DNA from: Burkholderiales bacterium
Lineage (GTDB): Bacteria; Pseudomonadota; Gammaproteobacteria; Burkholderiales; Burkholderiaceae_C
Length of the DNA stretch: 64,000 nt
Direction: 5' to 3'
Assembly (NCBI GenBank): GCA_016213325.1
Contig: JACRAY010000009.1
Span: 248,001 to 312,000, forward strand
The number at the start of each line of letters is the position of its first letter. Position 1 is the stretch's first letter. The translations under genes and the position numbers were made by a program. The notes beneath the pieces were generated by a model. The model worked only from the letters and a program-made list of their open reading frames with translations, had not been told where the DNA came from and searched no databases. This document shows, in pieces, positions 36,857 through 45,623 of the stretch.

Positions 36857-38592
36857 TCGCGCGGCTGGTGCGGCTCGCGCTCGCCGTGCTGGTGTTCGCG
36901 GGCGCGGCGGCTGCTGCCGCCGCCGACGGCGAAAGCGACATCACGGCGCAGGGCAGCTACTGGATCGACACGACGGGGCGGCTGGCGGTGCAAGAGGCCG
37001 TGCAGGCCGCAACCCCGCAGCTCAAGAAGATGGATCGGCCGCAGCCCTTCGACCTGCAGGAGAGCGCGCTGTGGATGCGTTTCGACATCCCGGCGGCCGA
37101 GGAGCCCGAGCGGCGGTTCCTCATGCTGTCGGGCGCCGCCTTCATCAACCGGGCCAGCCTGTTCACGCGCGGCGCCGACGGCGCATGGCAGGAGCAGCGT
37201 GCCGGTGACCACGTGCCGGTGGCGCAGTGGCAGCACCCGAATTTCTCGCCGTTGTTCTCGGTGGCGCCGTCCGGCGGCGAGGTGTGGCTGCGCCTGGAAA
37301 ACCGGCCCGCGCCCACCAACCCCTTCGTGCAGTTGCTGTCGGCCCAGAGCCTGGAGCAGAAGCGCCAATGGACCTACCTGCTGGTGGGCGGCTACCTGGG
37401 CTTCGGCCTGCTGGTGTTCATAGTAGGCCTCATGCACGCGCGCCTGTACGCCGACATCGCGTTCGACGTGTACTGCCTGTACGTGGCGTGCATGCTGCTG
37501 TTCCAGCTGTCGTTCACCGGGCTGGGCGGGCTGTTCCTGTGGCCCGAGCAGGCATGGCTGAACGACGTGGCGCCCGCCATGTTCATGCTGCTGATGGTGG
37601 GCTCGGGCATCTGGTTCGTGCGCGAGGCCACGGCGCTGTCGCGGCACAGCCGCCGGCTCGACCGGTTCGTGCTGGGTTTCTGCGCCTTCGGGCTGGTGTT
37701 CCAGGTGGTCTACATCCTGTTCAACGGGCCGGTGGTCTATCGCATCCTCAACCTGTACGCCCTGCTGTCGGTGGTGCTGAGCATCTCGGTGTGCCTGTGG
37801 ACCTGGCGGCGCGGCGAGCGCTACTCGGGCTGGCTGTTCCTGGGCTTCCTGCCGATCCACCTGGCCTACCCGTTCCCCGCGTTGCGCGCGGCCGGCGTGC
37901 TGCCCGATAGCTGGGCCACGCAGTACGCAGTGCTGATCGGCTCGGCGCTGGAAATCCCGCTGCTGCTGTGGATATTGCATGGCCGTGCCAAGGACTTCAG
38001 CGAGAACCGCGTGCGGCTGCGCGCGCTGGACAGCACCGATCCGCTGACCGGGCTGACGGCCATGCCGGTGCTGCGGCTGCGGCTGCGCGATGCGCTGCGG
38101 CGCGCACGCCGCTCGGGCCATCGCTGCGCGGTCACGCTGGCCGAACTGGCCAACCACGCCGAGATCGCGTCGCGCGAAGGCCGCGAAGCCGCCGACCGCG
38201 CACTGGTGGTCGCGGCGGCGCGCCTGTCGTCGGTGGTGCGCGACGTCGACACCGTCTGCCGGATTTCGGACACGCGCTTCGCGATCCTGTCCGAGGGCCC
38301 GCAGACCGACGAAGCCCGCCGCTCGCTGGCGCAGCACATCGTGGCGCGCGGTCTGGACCGCGTGGACCAGTTGCCGACTGACCTGAACCTGCGCTTCCGG
38401 GTGGTGACCGCCTGTGCCCCCGACGGCGTCACCGAGCAGACGGCCGAAGGCGCCATCAACGAGCAGCGGCTGATGCTGCGCTTGAGCTGGGCGCTGGACC
38501 GGCTGGTGGAAGACCCCAAGCGCGTGGTGCTGCACCTCGAGGCGCGGTCGGTGGAGGCGGAAGAGACGGCGCCGGCAGGCGCGCAGCCCTGA
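36853..38592 (+). CDS. 7TM-DISM sensor protein with a degenerate GGDEF domain
   Basis: A 579-residue membrane protein: signal peptide, periplasmic 7TMR-DISM sensory domain (about 35-170), seven hydrophobic helices (about 175-370), then a GGDEF-like domain from DSTDPLTGLTAMPVLRLRL. The catalytic GGDEF loop is replaced by the stretch CRISDTRFAILSEG, so diguanylate cyclase activity is unlikely. GTG 36853 is preferred: it overlaps the previous stop (GTGA) and has GGAGG 7 nt upstream (36841-36845). ATG 36838 would add five residues. Confidence 0.85.
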   Translation: MIARLVRLALAVLVFAGAAAAAAADGESDITAQGSYWIDTTGRLAVQEAVQAATPQLKKMDRPQPFDLQESALWMRFDIPAAEEPERRFLMLSGAAFINRASLFTRGADGAWQEQRAGDHVPVAQWQHPNFSPLFSVAPSGGEVWLRLENRPAPTNPFVQLLSAQSLEQKRQWTYLLVGGYLGFGLLVFIVGLMHARLYADIAFDVYCLYVACMLLFQLSFTGLGGLFLWPEQAWLNDVAPAMFMLLMVGSGIWFVREATALSRHSRRLDRFVLGFCAFGLVFQVVYILFNGPVVYRILNLYALLSVVLSISVCLWTWRRGERYSGWLFLGFLPIHLAYPFPALRAAGVLPDSWATQYAVLIGSALEIPLLLWILHGRAKDFSENRVRLRALDSTDPLTGLTAMPVLRLRLRDALRRARRSGHRCAVTLAELANHAEIASREGREAADRALVVAAARLSSVVRDVDTVCRISDTRFAILSEGPQTDEARRSLAQHIVARGLDRVDQLPTDLNLRFRVVTACAPDGVTEQTAEGAINEQRLMLRLSWALDRLVEDPKRVVLHLEARSVEAEETAPAGAQP

Positions 38593-38596
38593 CGCT

Positions 38597-39241
38597 TCAG
38601 CGCAGCGGCGCGATGCGCTCGCCCGGCAGGCACGTGTAGGGGTCCGCCCAGCCGGGAATCGCCTGCACGCGCTGCAGCCACGCAGCGATGTTCGGGTACG
38701 CGGTGCGCACGTCGATGCCGCTTTCCTCGACCGGGTAGTAGAGGTAGCCGCACATCGAGATGTCGGCGATGGTCGGCGCGTCGCCCACCATGAAATCGCT
38801 GCGTGCGAGGTGCTTGTCGACGATGCCGAAGGCCGAGTCGATGCGGTTCTTCAGGAAGGCCATCACCGCCGGGTCCGGCTCGGCCGCGCCGAAAGCCTTC
38901 ATGAAGCGGTAGGTGGCGAAGTAGCTCGTGAACTTGTGGTTGTCGAACAGCATCCAGCGCAGCACTTCGTAGCGCTCGTCCTCGTCGCGGCCGCGGTAGC
39001 GGCCGTGGCGGTCGGCCAGCCAGGTGAGGATGGCGCCCGACTGGCTCAGGCGCTTGCCGGCCGCTTCGAGCACCGGCGCCTCGCCCATCTCGTTGACGGT
39101 TTCGCGCCAGCCGGGCTGCCGGTTCTGCCCGCCCGCCATGTAGTCGACGAACACGGCCTCCCACGGCTCGCCCAGGGCGCGCAGCATGAAGGCCGCCTTG
39201 AAGCTGTTGCCCGACTGGCTGAAGCCGTGCAGGCGGTACAT
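38597..39241 (-). CDS. Glutathione S-transferase family protein
   Basis: A 214-residue GST. The thioredoxin-like N-domain has YRLHGFSQSGNSFKAAFML, where Ser-Gly-Asn-Ser supplies the catalytic region, and the G-site GEAPVLEAAGKRLSQSGAIL. The C-domain has the capping-box stretch GDAPTIADISMCGYLYY. It lies 7 bp downstream of the TRAP binding-protein gene and is probably co-transcribed with it. Any role linked to glutathione or pyroglutamate metabolism is speculative. Confidence 0.9.
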   Translation of the reverse strand: MYRLHGFSQSGNSFKAAFMLRALGEPWEAVFVDYMAGGQNRQPGWRETVNEMGEAPVLEAAGKRLSQSGAILTWLADRHGRYRGRDEDERYEVLRWMLFDNHKFTSYFATYRFMKAFGAAEPDPAVMAFLKNRIDSAFGIVDKHLARSDFMVGDAPTIADISMCGYLYYPVEESGIDVRTAYPNIAAWLQRVQAIPGWADPYTCLPGERIAPLR

Positions 39242-39248
39242 CGGCTGC

Positions 39249-40214
39249 CTACTTGCGGAAGGCGTCCACCAGCTGCTGGCCTTCGGCGCCGGCCTTCTCC
39301 AGCCACTCCTTCAGCATCTGGTCGCCGACCTTCTTCATGTCGGCCTTGAGCTGCCCGCCCGGCGGCAGGATCTGCATGCCGTTGGCCTTGAGCTTCTCGA
39401 GCGACTCGGTGTTGGTCTTCTTGCTGGCCGCCAGGCCACGCACTTCGGCGTCGGCGGCGGCCTTCAGCAGGGCGTCCTGCGTGGGCTTGTCGAGCGCGTT
39501 GAAAGCGGCGCGGTTCACGATCACCGCGTTCTTGGGCAGCCAGGCTTGCGTGTCGTACCAGTTCTTGATGTGCTCGAAGGTCTTGGTGTCGAAACCGGTC
39601 GAGCCCGACGACATGTACGAGTCGACGACCTTGGTGGCCATGGCCTGCGAGAGCTCCGCTGCCTGCACCGTCACCGGTTGCGCACCCACCAGTTCGGCGA
39701 TGCGCGCAGTCGCGGGGCTGTAGGCGCGCCACTTCAGGCCTTTCATGTCGGCGGCCGAATTGAGGGTGCGGTTGGTATAGATGCCCTGCGGCGGCCATGG
39801 CACCGCATACAGCACCATCATCCCCTGCTCGGCAAGCTTGCGGTCGACCATGGGCTTCTGCACGCGCCACAGCTTCATGGCTTCGTCGTAGCTGTCGGCC
39901 AGGAAGGGCAGCCCGTCGGCCCCGAAGATCTGCCACTCGTTCTGGAAGTTCACCAGCAGGATCTCGCCGATCTGCGCCTGCCCGCCCTGCACGGCGCGCT
40001 TGATCTCCGGCGCCTTGAACAGGGACGCGTTGGCGTGCACCTGGATCTTCAGCTTGCCGCCGGAGAGCTTGTCGACGTCAAGCGCGAACTGCACGAGGTT
40101 CTCGCTGTGGAAGTTGCTCGCGGGATAGGCTGCGGGCAGGTCCCACTTGGTCTGGGCCGCCACATGGCCGGTCATGGCGATTGCTGCGGCGGCGAATGCG
40201 AACTTGAGTTTCAT
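39249..40214 (-). CDS. TRAP substrate-binding protein, DctP6/DctP7-like (putative pyroglutamate receptor) A
   Basis: A 321-residue periplasmic protein with a Sec signal (MKLKFAFAAAAIAMTGHVAAQ). The mature start KWDLPAAYPASNFHSENLVQF, QVHANASLFKAPEIKRAVQ and PWPPQGIYTNRTL match the Bordetella DctP6/DctP7 subfamily, whose structures contain pyroglutamate. Two paralogs follow at 44589 and 47456. The start is placed at the ATG just before the signal peptide. An upstream ATG at 40265 would lie inside the divergent racemase gene. Confidence 0.88.
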   Translation of the reverse strand: MKLKFAFAAAAIAMTGHVAAQTKWDLPAAYPASNFHSENLVQFALDVDKLSGGKLKIQVHANASLFKAPEIKRAVQGGQAQIGEILLVNFQNEWQIFGADGLPFLADSYDEAMKLWRVQKPMVDRKLAEQGMMVLYAVPWPPQGIYTNRTLNSAADMKGLKWRAYSPATARIAELVGAQPVTVQAAELSQAMATKVVDSYMSSGSTGFDTKTFEHIKNWYDTQAWLPKNAVIVNRAAFNALDKPTQDALLKAAADAEVRGLAASKKTNTESLEKLKANGMQILPPGGQLKADMKKVGDQMLKEWLEKAGAEGQQLVDAFRK

Positions 40215-40237
40215 GGTGACTCCGGGACAATGGTCGG

Positions 40238-40972
40238 ATGACGGACCGGGCCAGAATACGAGCAAACGCCGTGCCGCCGGATGCGGTGTTACCCGGAGCG
40301 TTCCTCGGGGTTGTGATGCTCGACACGCGGTTCCCGCGGCCGCCCGGCGACGTCGGCCACCCGGCCACCTTCGCCTGGCCCGTGCGCTACAAGGTGGTGC
40401 CCGGCGCTGCGCCGGCGGAAGTCGTCACCACGGCCGGGCGCCTGAGGTCGAGCGTGCTGCCCGCGGCCTTCGTGCAGGCCATGCGCGAACTCGAGGCCGA
40501 AGGCGCAGCCGCCATCACCACGAGCTGCGGCTTCCTCGTGCTGCTGCAGGCCGACCTGCAGGCTGCCGTGGCGGTCCCGGTGGTGGCCTCGAGCCTGCTG
40601 CTGCTGCCCGCGCTGCTCGAGCGCGAGCAGCGCGTCGGCGTGCTGACCGTCAGCAGCGAGCGCCTCACTGGCGAGTACCTGCTGGCGGCGGGCGTGCCGC
40701 CAGGGCGGCTGGACGACATCGTGGTCGAGGGCGTCGACCCGGCCGGGGAGTTCGCGCTCGCGATCCTCGGCAATCGAGCGACGCTGGACTTGCAGCGGGC
40801 CCAGGCGGACGTCGTCGGCGCGGCGCGCGCGCTGGCGCGGCGTGCCGGCGACCTGCGCTCGGTCGTGCTCGAATGCACCAACATGCCGCCCTATGCCCCG
40901 GCCGTCGGCGAGGCGACCGGCTGGCGGCTGTTCGACCTGCGCGACGCGATCGGCGCGCGGCTACATCCGTGA
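40238..40972 (+). CDS. Aspartate/glutamate racemase family protein
   Basis: A 244-residue protein of the Asp/Glu/hydantoin racemase superfamily. The two cysteines expected for two-base catalysis are in AITTSCGFLVLL and VVLECTNMPPYAP. LDTRFPRPPGDVGHPATF near the start is typical of the subfamily. The start could be later, at GTG 40313 or ATG 40316, because relatives often begin close to MLDTRFPRPPGD. This would also free space for the divergent promoters. The 3' end overlaps the convergent dctM gene by 12 bp. Confidence 0.85.
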   Translation: MTDRARIRANAVPPDAVLPGAFLGVVMLDTRFPRPPGDVGHPATFAWPVRYKVVPGAAPAEVVTTAGRLRSSVLPAAFVQAMRELEAEGAAAITTSCGFLVLLQADLQAAVAVPVVASSLLLLPALLEREQRVGVLTVSSERLTGEYLLAAGVPPGRLDDIVVEGVDPAGEFALAILGNRATLDLQRAQADVVGAARALARRAGDLRSVVLECTNMPPYAPAVGEATGWRLFDLRDAIGARLHP

Positions 40973-42256
40973 CGGCAGCCAGGTCGCGATCTGAGGGAAG
41001 AACCACAGCAACAGGACCATCACGCACATGAGCACGAAGAAGGGCGCCGTCACCCGCGCGATCCACGGCAGCTGGCGGCCGGTCATGCCCTGCAGCACGA
41101 ACAGGTTGAAGCCCACGGGCGGTGTGATCTGCGCCATCTCGACGACGACCACGATGAAGATGCCGAACCAGATCAGGTCGAACCCTGCCGCCTGCACGGT
41201 CGGCAGGATCACGCCCATCGTCAGCACCACCATCGAGATGCCGTCGAGGAAACAGCCGAGGATCACGTAGAAGACTGCCAGGGCGAGCATCAGCATGAAC
41301 GGCGAAAGCTGCAGCGAGGAGATCCAGGCGGCCAGGTTGCGCGGCAGGCCGATGTAACCCATCGACAGCGTGAGGAAGGCGGCGCCGGCGAGGATCAGCG
41401 CGATCATGCAGTACAGGCGCGTGGCGCCCATCAGCGAATCGCGGAAGGTGGCCCAGCCGAGCGAGCCCTGGGCGGCCGACAGGGCGAGCGAGCCGACCAC
41501 GCCGATGGCGGCCGCTTCGGTGGCGGTCGCGATGCCGGCGTAGATCGAGCCGAGCACAGCAGCAATCAGCACGACAACGGGGATCAGGTGGCGCGACTCG
41601 AACAGCTTCTGGCGCAGCGTGAGGGTCGCGTCCGGCACCGGGATCCGGTCGCGGTGAAGGACCGCCCAGATGGCCAGGTACCCCGAGAAGAGGCCGGCCA
41701 GCAGGATGCCGGGCAGCACGCCGGCGACGAACAACCGCGCGATCGACACTTCGGCCGAGACGCCGTAGACGATCATGATGATGGAAGGCGGGATCAGCAG
41801 GCCCAGCGTGCCGGCGCCGGCCAGCGAACCGATGGTGATGTCGTCGGGATAGCCCCGCTTGCCCAGCTCCGGCAGCGTCATCTTGCCGATGGTGGCGCAG
41901 GTCGCCGCCGAAGAGCCCGACACCGCCGCGAAAATGGTGCAGCCGATCACGTTGGTGTGCAGCAGCCTGCCAGGCAAGTGCGACACCCAGGGCGCGAGCC
42001 CGCGGAACATGCTTTCGCTCAGGCGCGTGCGGAACAGGATCTCGCCCATCCAGATGAACAGAGGCAATGCCGTCAGGGTCCAGCTCGAGGCCGAGCCCCA
42101 GATGGTGACTGCCATCGCGTCCCCTGCGGGCCGGGTGGAGAACAGCTCCATGCCGATCCACGCGACGCCGGCGAGCGTGAGCCCGATCCACACGCTGCTG
42201 CCCAGCAGCGCGAACAGCGAGACGATCAGCAAGGTGGTGATGGCGACGTCACTCAT
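40961..42256 (-). CDS. dctM: TRAP transporter large permease DctM, copy A
   Basis: A 431-residue permease. Motifs are TALPLFIWMGEILFRTRLSE, GSSAATCATIGKMTLPELG, GLLIPPSIIMIVYGVSAEV, GCFLDGISMVVLTMGVILP and AQITPPVGFNLFVLQGMTG. It is closely related to the copy at 46133. It overlaps dctQ by 8 bp. The ATG at 42256 (MSDVAITTLLIV) is chosen over an upstream ATG that would lie inside dctQ. Confidence 0.93.
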   Translation of the reverse strand: MSDVAITTLLIVSLFALLGSSVWIGLTLAGVAWIGMELFSTRPAGDAMAVTIWGSASSWTLTALPLFIWMGEILFRTRLSESMFRGLAPWVSHLPGRLLHTNVIGCTIFAAVSGSSAATCATIGKMTLPELGKRGYPDDITIGSLAGAGTLGLLIPPSIIMIVYGVSAEVSIARLFVAGVLPGILLAGLFSGYLAIWAVLHRDRIPVPDATLTLRQKLFESRHLIPVVVLIAAVLGSIYAGIATATEAAAIGVVGSLALSAAQGSLGWATFRDSLMGATRLYCMIALILAGAAFLTLSMGYIGLPRNLAAWISSLQLSPFMLMLALAVFYVILGCFLDGISMVVLTMGVILPTVQAAGFDLIWFGIFIVVVVEMAQITPPVGFNLFVLQGMTGRQLPWIARVTAPFFVLMCVMVLLLWFFPQIATWLPSRM

Positions 42257-42758
42257 TGCGCAGCAGCTCCCCTGCCGTGGCCCCTGCGCGCCGCCCGCGC
42301 AACTCCAGCACCCATTCATCCACCAATGCGACGAAGAGGATCACGGTGCCCGCCGCCATCGCCAGCTGCGGAATCCACAGCGGCGTCGCGTCGTTGCCGG
42401 TGGAGATGTCGTTGAGCTGCCCCGACATCCATGCAAGCCGAACCGAGTAGTAAGCGAACAGTCCGCCGAGCAGCACGCCCGCGCTCAACGCCCACATCTC
42501 CAGGGCATGGTGCGCCTTGCCGTGCAGGTGCGACAGCAGCAGCGTGACGCGGATGTGCTCGTTCTTCTTCAGCGTGTGGGCGAGCGCGAGGAAACCGGCC
42601 GCCGCCATGCTGTAGCCGGCATAGGCGTCCGTGCCCGCCACGTGGAAGCCGGCCTGCCGGCTCACGATGGCGAGCAGCACCATGGCCAGCACGCCGACCA
42701 TCGAAAGCGCGGCAAGCCAGGCGGCTGCGTCGTAGAGCGTATCGAGTATCCGCCGCAT
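42249..42758 (-). CDS. dctQ: TRAP transporter small permease DctQ, copy A
   Basis: A 169-residue four-segment protein with the DctQ signature HTLKKNEHIRVTLLLSHLHG. The start at 42758 (MRRILDTLYDAAAW) has AGGAGCGCAGGAC just before it. ATG 42791 lacks a ribosome binding site and would overlap the LysR promoter zone. It is divergent from the LysR gene by 50 bp and followed by dctM. Confidence 0.9.
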   Translation of the reverse strand: MRRILDTLYDAAAWLAALSMVGVLAMVLLAIVSRQAGFHVAGTDAYAGYSMAAAGFLALAHTLKKNEHIRVTLLLSHLHGKAHHALEMWALSAGVLLGGLFAYYSVRLAWMSGQLNDISTGNDATPLWIPQLAMAAGTVILFVALVDEWVLELRGRRAGATAGELLRNE

Positions 42759-42808
42759 GTCCTGCGCTCCTGGGGTTGTCGTTTCGGGCATTATTGCGTG
42801 ACTCGGCC
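42759..42808. promoter_or_regulatory. Divergent control region between dctQ copy A and the LysR gene
   Basis: The only non-coding DNA between the two divergent start codons is 50 bp. It contains an AT-richer core (GGGCATTATTGCGTGA). The arrangement is classic for LysR control of a divergent target plus autoregulation. No clear T-N11-A site with good symmetry could be fixed by eye. Confidence 0.4.
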
Positions 42809-43726
42809 ATGAACCTGAGATTTGTCGAAGCCTTCTACTGGGTGGCCACGCTGCAGTCCGTGTCGCGTGCCGCGGAGAAGCTGTTCATCACGCAGTCCGC
42901 CATGTCGGCGCGCATCGCGGCGCTCGAGGAGGAACTGGGCACGGTGCTGCTGGACCGGCGCGACCGCCAGTTCCGCCTGACGATGGCGGGGCAGCGCTTC
43001 CTGAAGCATGCGGCGCGGCTGCTGGAACTGCAGCGCGAGATCAAGTCCGAGATGGGCGGCAAGGCGCCGGTGGAGGTGCAGATGCGCATCGGCGCCATCG
43101 AGTCGGTGCTGCATTCGTGGCTGATCCCGTGGGTGGAGCAGCTGCGCGGCGAGTACCCCGCGCTCGAGCTGGAACTGTCGGTGGAGACCACGCCGGTGCT
43201 GATCGAGCTGGTGAAGCGCGGCGCGCTCGACATCGTCTTCACGGCGTCGCCTGCCAATGCAGAAGGCGTGCGCAGCAAGGCTCTGCCGCCGATGGAGATG
43301 GCCTTCCTGGGCAATGCCAGGCTGCACCGCAAGCGCATCTGGCACATGGCGGACTTTGCCGACGTGGAGCTCATGACGTTCCAGCGCGGCTCGGTGCCGC
43401 ACCTCGCGCTGCTGGACCAGCTGAAGGCCGCCGGCGTGCAGCCGCGCAAGGTGCACGCGATCTCGTCGATCTCGGCCATGGTGCAGCTGGTGCAGGGCGG
43501 CTTCGGCATCGCCACGCTGCCGCTGGCGGCGGCCAGGCGCCTGCCCGACACGGCGGGGCTGAAGATCCTGAAGTGCGAGCAGGCGATGGCGCCGCTGCCG
43601 ATCCATGCGAATTACCGGGTGGACCCCTCTTCGGGCAACGCGGAGATGGTGTTGAAGTCGGCGTTGGCCTTTGTCGGGGTTAACCCGCAGGCTTCGCTGG
43701 CAAGATCGAAAAAATCGATGGCGTAA
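42809..43726 (+). CDS. LysR-family transcriptional regulator
   Basis: A 305-residue LysR protein. The N-terminal HTH is AFYWVATLQSVSRAAEKLF followed by TQSAMSARIAALEEELG. The effector domain has GAIESVLHSWLIPWVEQLR and VQLVQGGFGIATLPLAAAR. Start is the ATG at 42809 (MNLRFVEAFYW). It lies between the two transporter arms of the locus and probably controls both. The inducer is unknown: pyroglutamate or D-glutamate is the obvious guess. Confidence 0.93.
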   Translation: MNLRFVEAFYWVATLQSVSRAAEKLFITQSAMSARIAALEEELGTVLLDRRDRQFRLTMAGQRFLKHAARLLELQREIKSEMGGKAPVEVQMRIGAIESVLHSWLIPWVEQLRGEYPALELELSVETTPVLIELVKRGALDIVFTASPANAEGVRSKALPPMEMAFLGNARLHRKRIWHMADFADVELMTFQRGSVPHLALLDQLKAAGVQPRKVHAISSISAMVQLVQGGFGIATLPLAAARRLPDTAGLKILKCEQAMAPLPIHANYRVDPSSGNAEMVLKSALAFVGVNPQASLARSKKSMA

Positions 43727-43779
43727 TCGGGAAATTTTGCGTTTGAACAGGCCAGCGCCGCGACCCAGAATCCGGCCCC

Positions 43780-44577
43780 ATGAACACCGCAGTCCGCACG
43801 CCGACCCCCGCCGCCGAGGCGCGCCGCGCCATCCGCACCGGCGACTGGACGTCGCACACCAGCGCGCTGGCCGACGGCTACGTGCAGGGCAACGTGGTGA
43901 TCCTGCCGCGCACGCACGCCGACGACTTCCTGCGCTACTGCCAGCGCAATCCCAAGCCGTGCCCCGTGCTCGCCGTCTCCGAACCCGGCCGCCCCGAGCT
44001 GCCGGCGCTGGGCGAGGGCATCGACATCCGCACCGACGTGCCGCGCTATCGCGTTTGGCGCCACGGCCAGGTCGAAAGCGAACCCACCGACATCCGCAGC
44101 CTGTGGCGCGACGACCTGGTGAGCTTCGTCATCGGCTGCTCGTTCTCGTTCGAGCAGGCGCTGCTGCAAGCGGGCCTGCCGGTGCGCCACATCGAGCAGG
44201 GCCGCAACGTGCCGATGTACCGCACCAGCATCGCCACCGAGCCCGCCGGCCCCTTCAGCGGCCCGATGGTGGTGACGATGCGGCCGATGCGCGCGGCCGC
44301 CGTGATCCGCGCGATCCAGGTCACTTCGCGCTTTCCCGAGGTGCACGGCGCACCCGTGCACCTGGGTGACCCCTCGCTGATCGGCATCGCCGACCTCGGC
44401 AGGCCCGACTACGGCGACGCCGTCGACGTGCGCGCCGACGAAATCCCGGTCTTCTGGGCCTGCGGCGTCACGCCGCAAGCCGCGCTGGTGCAGGCCGGCC
44501 TGCCGTTTTGCATCACCCATGCACCGGGCGCGATGCTGGTCACCGATCTCCTCAACCACGAACTCGCAAGCTTCTAA
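43780..44577 (+). CDS. D-glutamate cyclase/DUF1445 family hydro-lyase-like protein
   Basis: A 265-residue protein with the DUF1445 hallmarks: [21 protein letters not shown] cut as [11 protein letters not shown] and [45 protein letters not shown]; and a C-terminal [16 protein letters not shown] with [14 protein letters not shown]. The characterised mitochondrial relative DGLUCY converts D-glutamate to 5-oxo-D-proline. Bacterial members are often labelled putative hydro-lyase. Position 11 bp before a pyroglutamate-type receptor and upstream of 5-oxoprolinase supports a cyclase role. Confidence 0.85.
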   Translation: MNTAVRTPTPAAEARRAIRTGDWTSHTSALADGYVQGNVVILPRTHADDFLRYCQRNPKPCPVLAVSEPGRPELPALGEGIDIRTDVPRYRVWRHGQVESEPTDIRSLWRDDLVSFVIGCSFSFEQALLQAGLPVRHIEQGRNVPMYRTSIATEPAGPFSGPMVVTMRPMRAAAVIRAIQVTSRFPEVHGAPVHLGDPSLIGIADLGRPDYGDAVDVRADEIPVFWACGVTPQAALVQAGLPFCITHAPGAMLVTDLLNHELASF

Positions 44578-44588
44578 AGGAGCACAAC

Positions 44589-45554
44589 ATGAAGCGGACA
44601 ATCATCGGGCTGGCCGCCCTTGCGGCCACGGCCCTGGCGCAAGCACAGGCCAAATGGGACCTGCCCAGCGGCTATGGGGCCAACACCTTCCAGGTGCAGA
44701 ACCTCCAGCAGTTCGCCGCCGACGTCGACAAGGCGAGCGGCGGCAAGCTGAAGATCAATGTCCACCCCAACGCATCGCTGTTCAAGGCCAACGAGATCAA
44801 GCGTGCGGTGCAGACCGGGCAGACCCAGGCCGGCGAGTTCATCCTGTCGGGGGCGGCCAACGAAAACCCGCTGTTCGGCGTCGACTCCGTGCCGTTCCTG
44901 GCCACCAGCTACGGCGACGCGAAGCGGCTGTATGCGGCCGCGCGTCCCGTGCAGGACAAGGTGCTGGCGGCGCAGGGGATGAAGACCCTGTTCTCCGTTC
45001 CATGGCCCGGGCAGTCGCTCTACTCGGTCAAGCCGGTGCACGGCCCGGCGGACCTGGCGGGCAGCAAGATGCGCACCTATAACCCGGCGACGAACCGCAT
45101 CGCGCAGCTGCTGAAGGCGCAGCCGGTCACCATCCAGCTCGCCGAGCTCCCGCAAGCGCTGGCCACGGGCGCGGTGCAGACCTTCCTCACCTCCAGCGCC
45201 AGCGGGGTCGAAAGCAAGCTGCATGAGCAGGTCAAGCACTTCTACCCGGTCAGCGCCTGGCTGCCGCGCAACGTCACGGTCGTCAACCAGAAGCATTTCG
45301 ACTCGCTCGACAAGCCGGCGCAGGAGGCCGTGCTGAAGGCTGCGGCTGCAGCCGAGGCCCGCGGATGGGCACTGAGCGAGAAACTCGACGCCGAGTACAT
45401 CCGCGAGCTGGCCGGCAAGGGGATGCAGGTCACGCCACCCCCCGAGTCGCTCCGCAAGGAACTGGCCGCTATCGGCGAAACGATGACGGCCGAGTGGCTG
45501 AAGGCCGCCGGCGCCGACGGCCAGGCGATCATCGAGGCCTACCGCAAGCCATAG
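44589..45554 (+). CDS. TRAP substrate-binding protein, DctP6/DctP7-like (putative pyroglutamate receptor) B
   Basis: A 321-residue periplasmic receptor with a Sec signal (MKRTIIGLAALAATALAQAQ). KWDLPSGYGANTFQVQNLQQF, NVHPNASLFKANEIKRAVQ and LKAQPVTIQLAELPQALATG align with the proteins at 39249 and 47456. AAAGGAGCACAAC precedes the ATG. Downstream dctQ and dctM form its probable permease. A hairpin after the stop likely reduces read-through, so receptor exceeds permease. Confidence 0.9.
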   Translation: MKRTIIGLAALAATALAQAQAKWDLPSGYGANTFQVQNLQQFAADVDKASGGKLKINVHPNASLFKANEIKRAVQTGQTQAGEFILSGAANENPLFGVDSVPFLATSYGDAKRLYAAARPVQDKVLAAQGMKTLFSVPWPGQSLYSVKPVHGPADLAGSKMRTYNPATNRIAQLLKAQPVTIQLAELPQALATGAVQTFLTSSASGVESKLHEQVKHFYPVSAWLPRNVTVVNQKHFDSLDKPAQEAVLKAAAAAEARGWALSEKLDAEYIRELAGKGMQVTPPPESLRKELAAIGETMTAEWLKAAGADGQAIIEAYRKP

Positions 45555-45571
45555 CCGGCCATCGGCACGCA

Positions 45572-45592
45572 GCCCCCGGCCGCGCCGGGGGC
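45572..45592 (+). terminator. Intercistronic hairpin between TRAP receptor and permease genes
   Basis: GCCCCCGGC and GCCGGGGGC form a perfect 9-bp stem with a 3-nt loop (CGC), 17 bp after the receptor stop. It is followed by AGTTCCCCTCTT, which is pyrimidine-rich but not a T-run. It could be a partial terminator or an mRNA 3'-end stabiliser that keeps receptor levels above those of dctQM. Confidence 0.6.
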
Positions 45593-45623
45593 AGTTCCCC
45601 TCTTCACACCGCGAGGAACCGCT

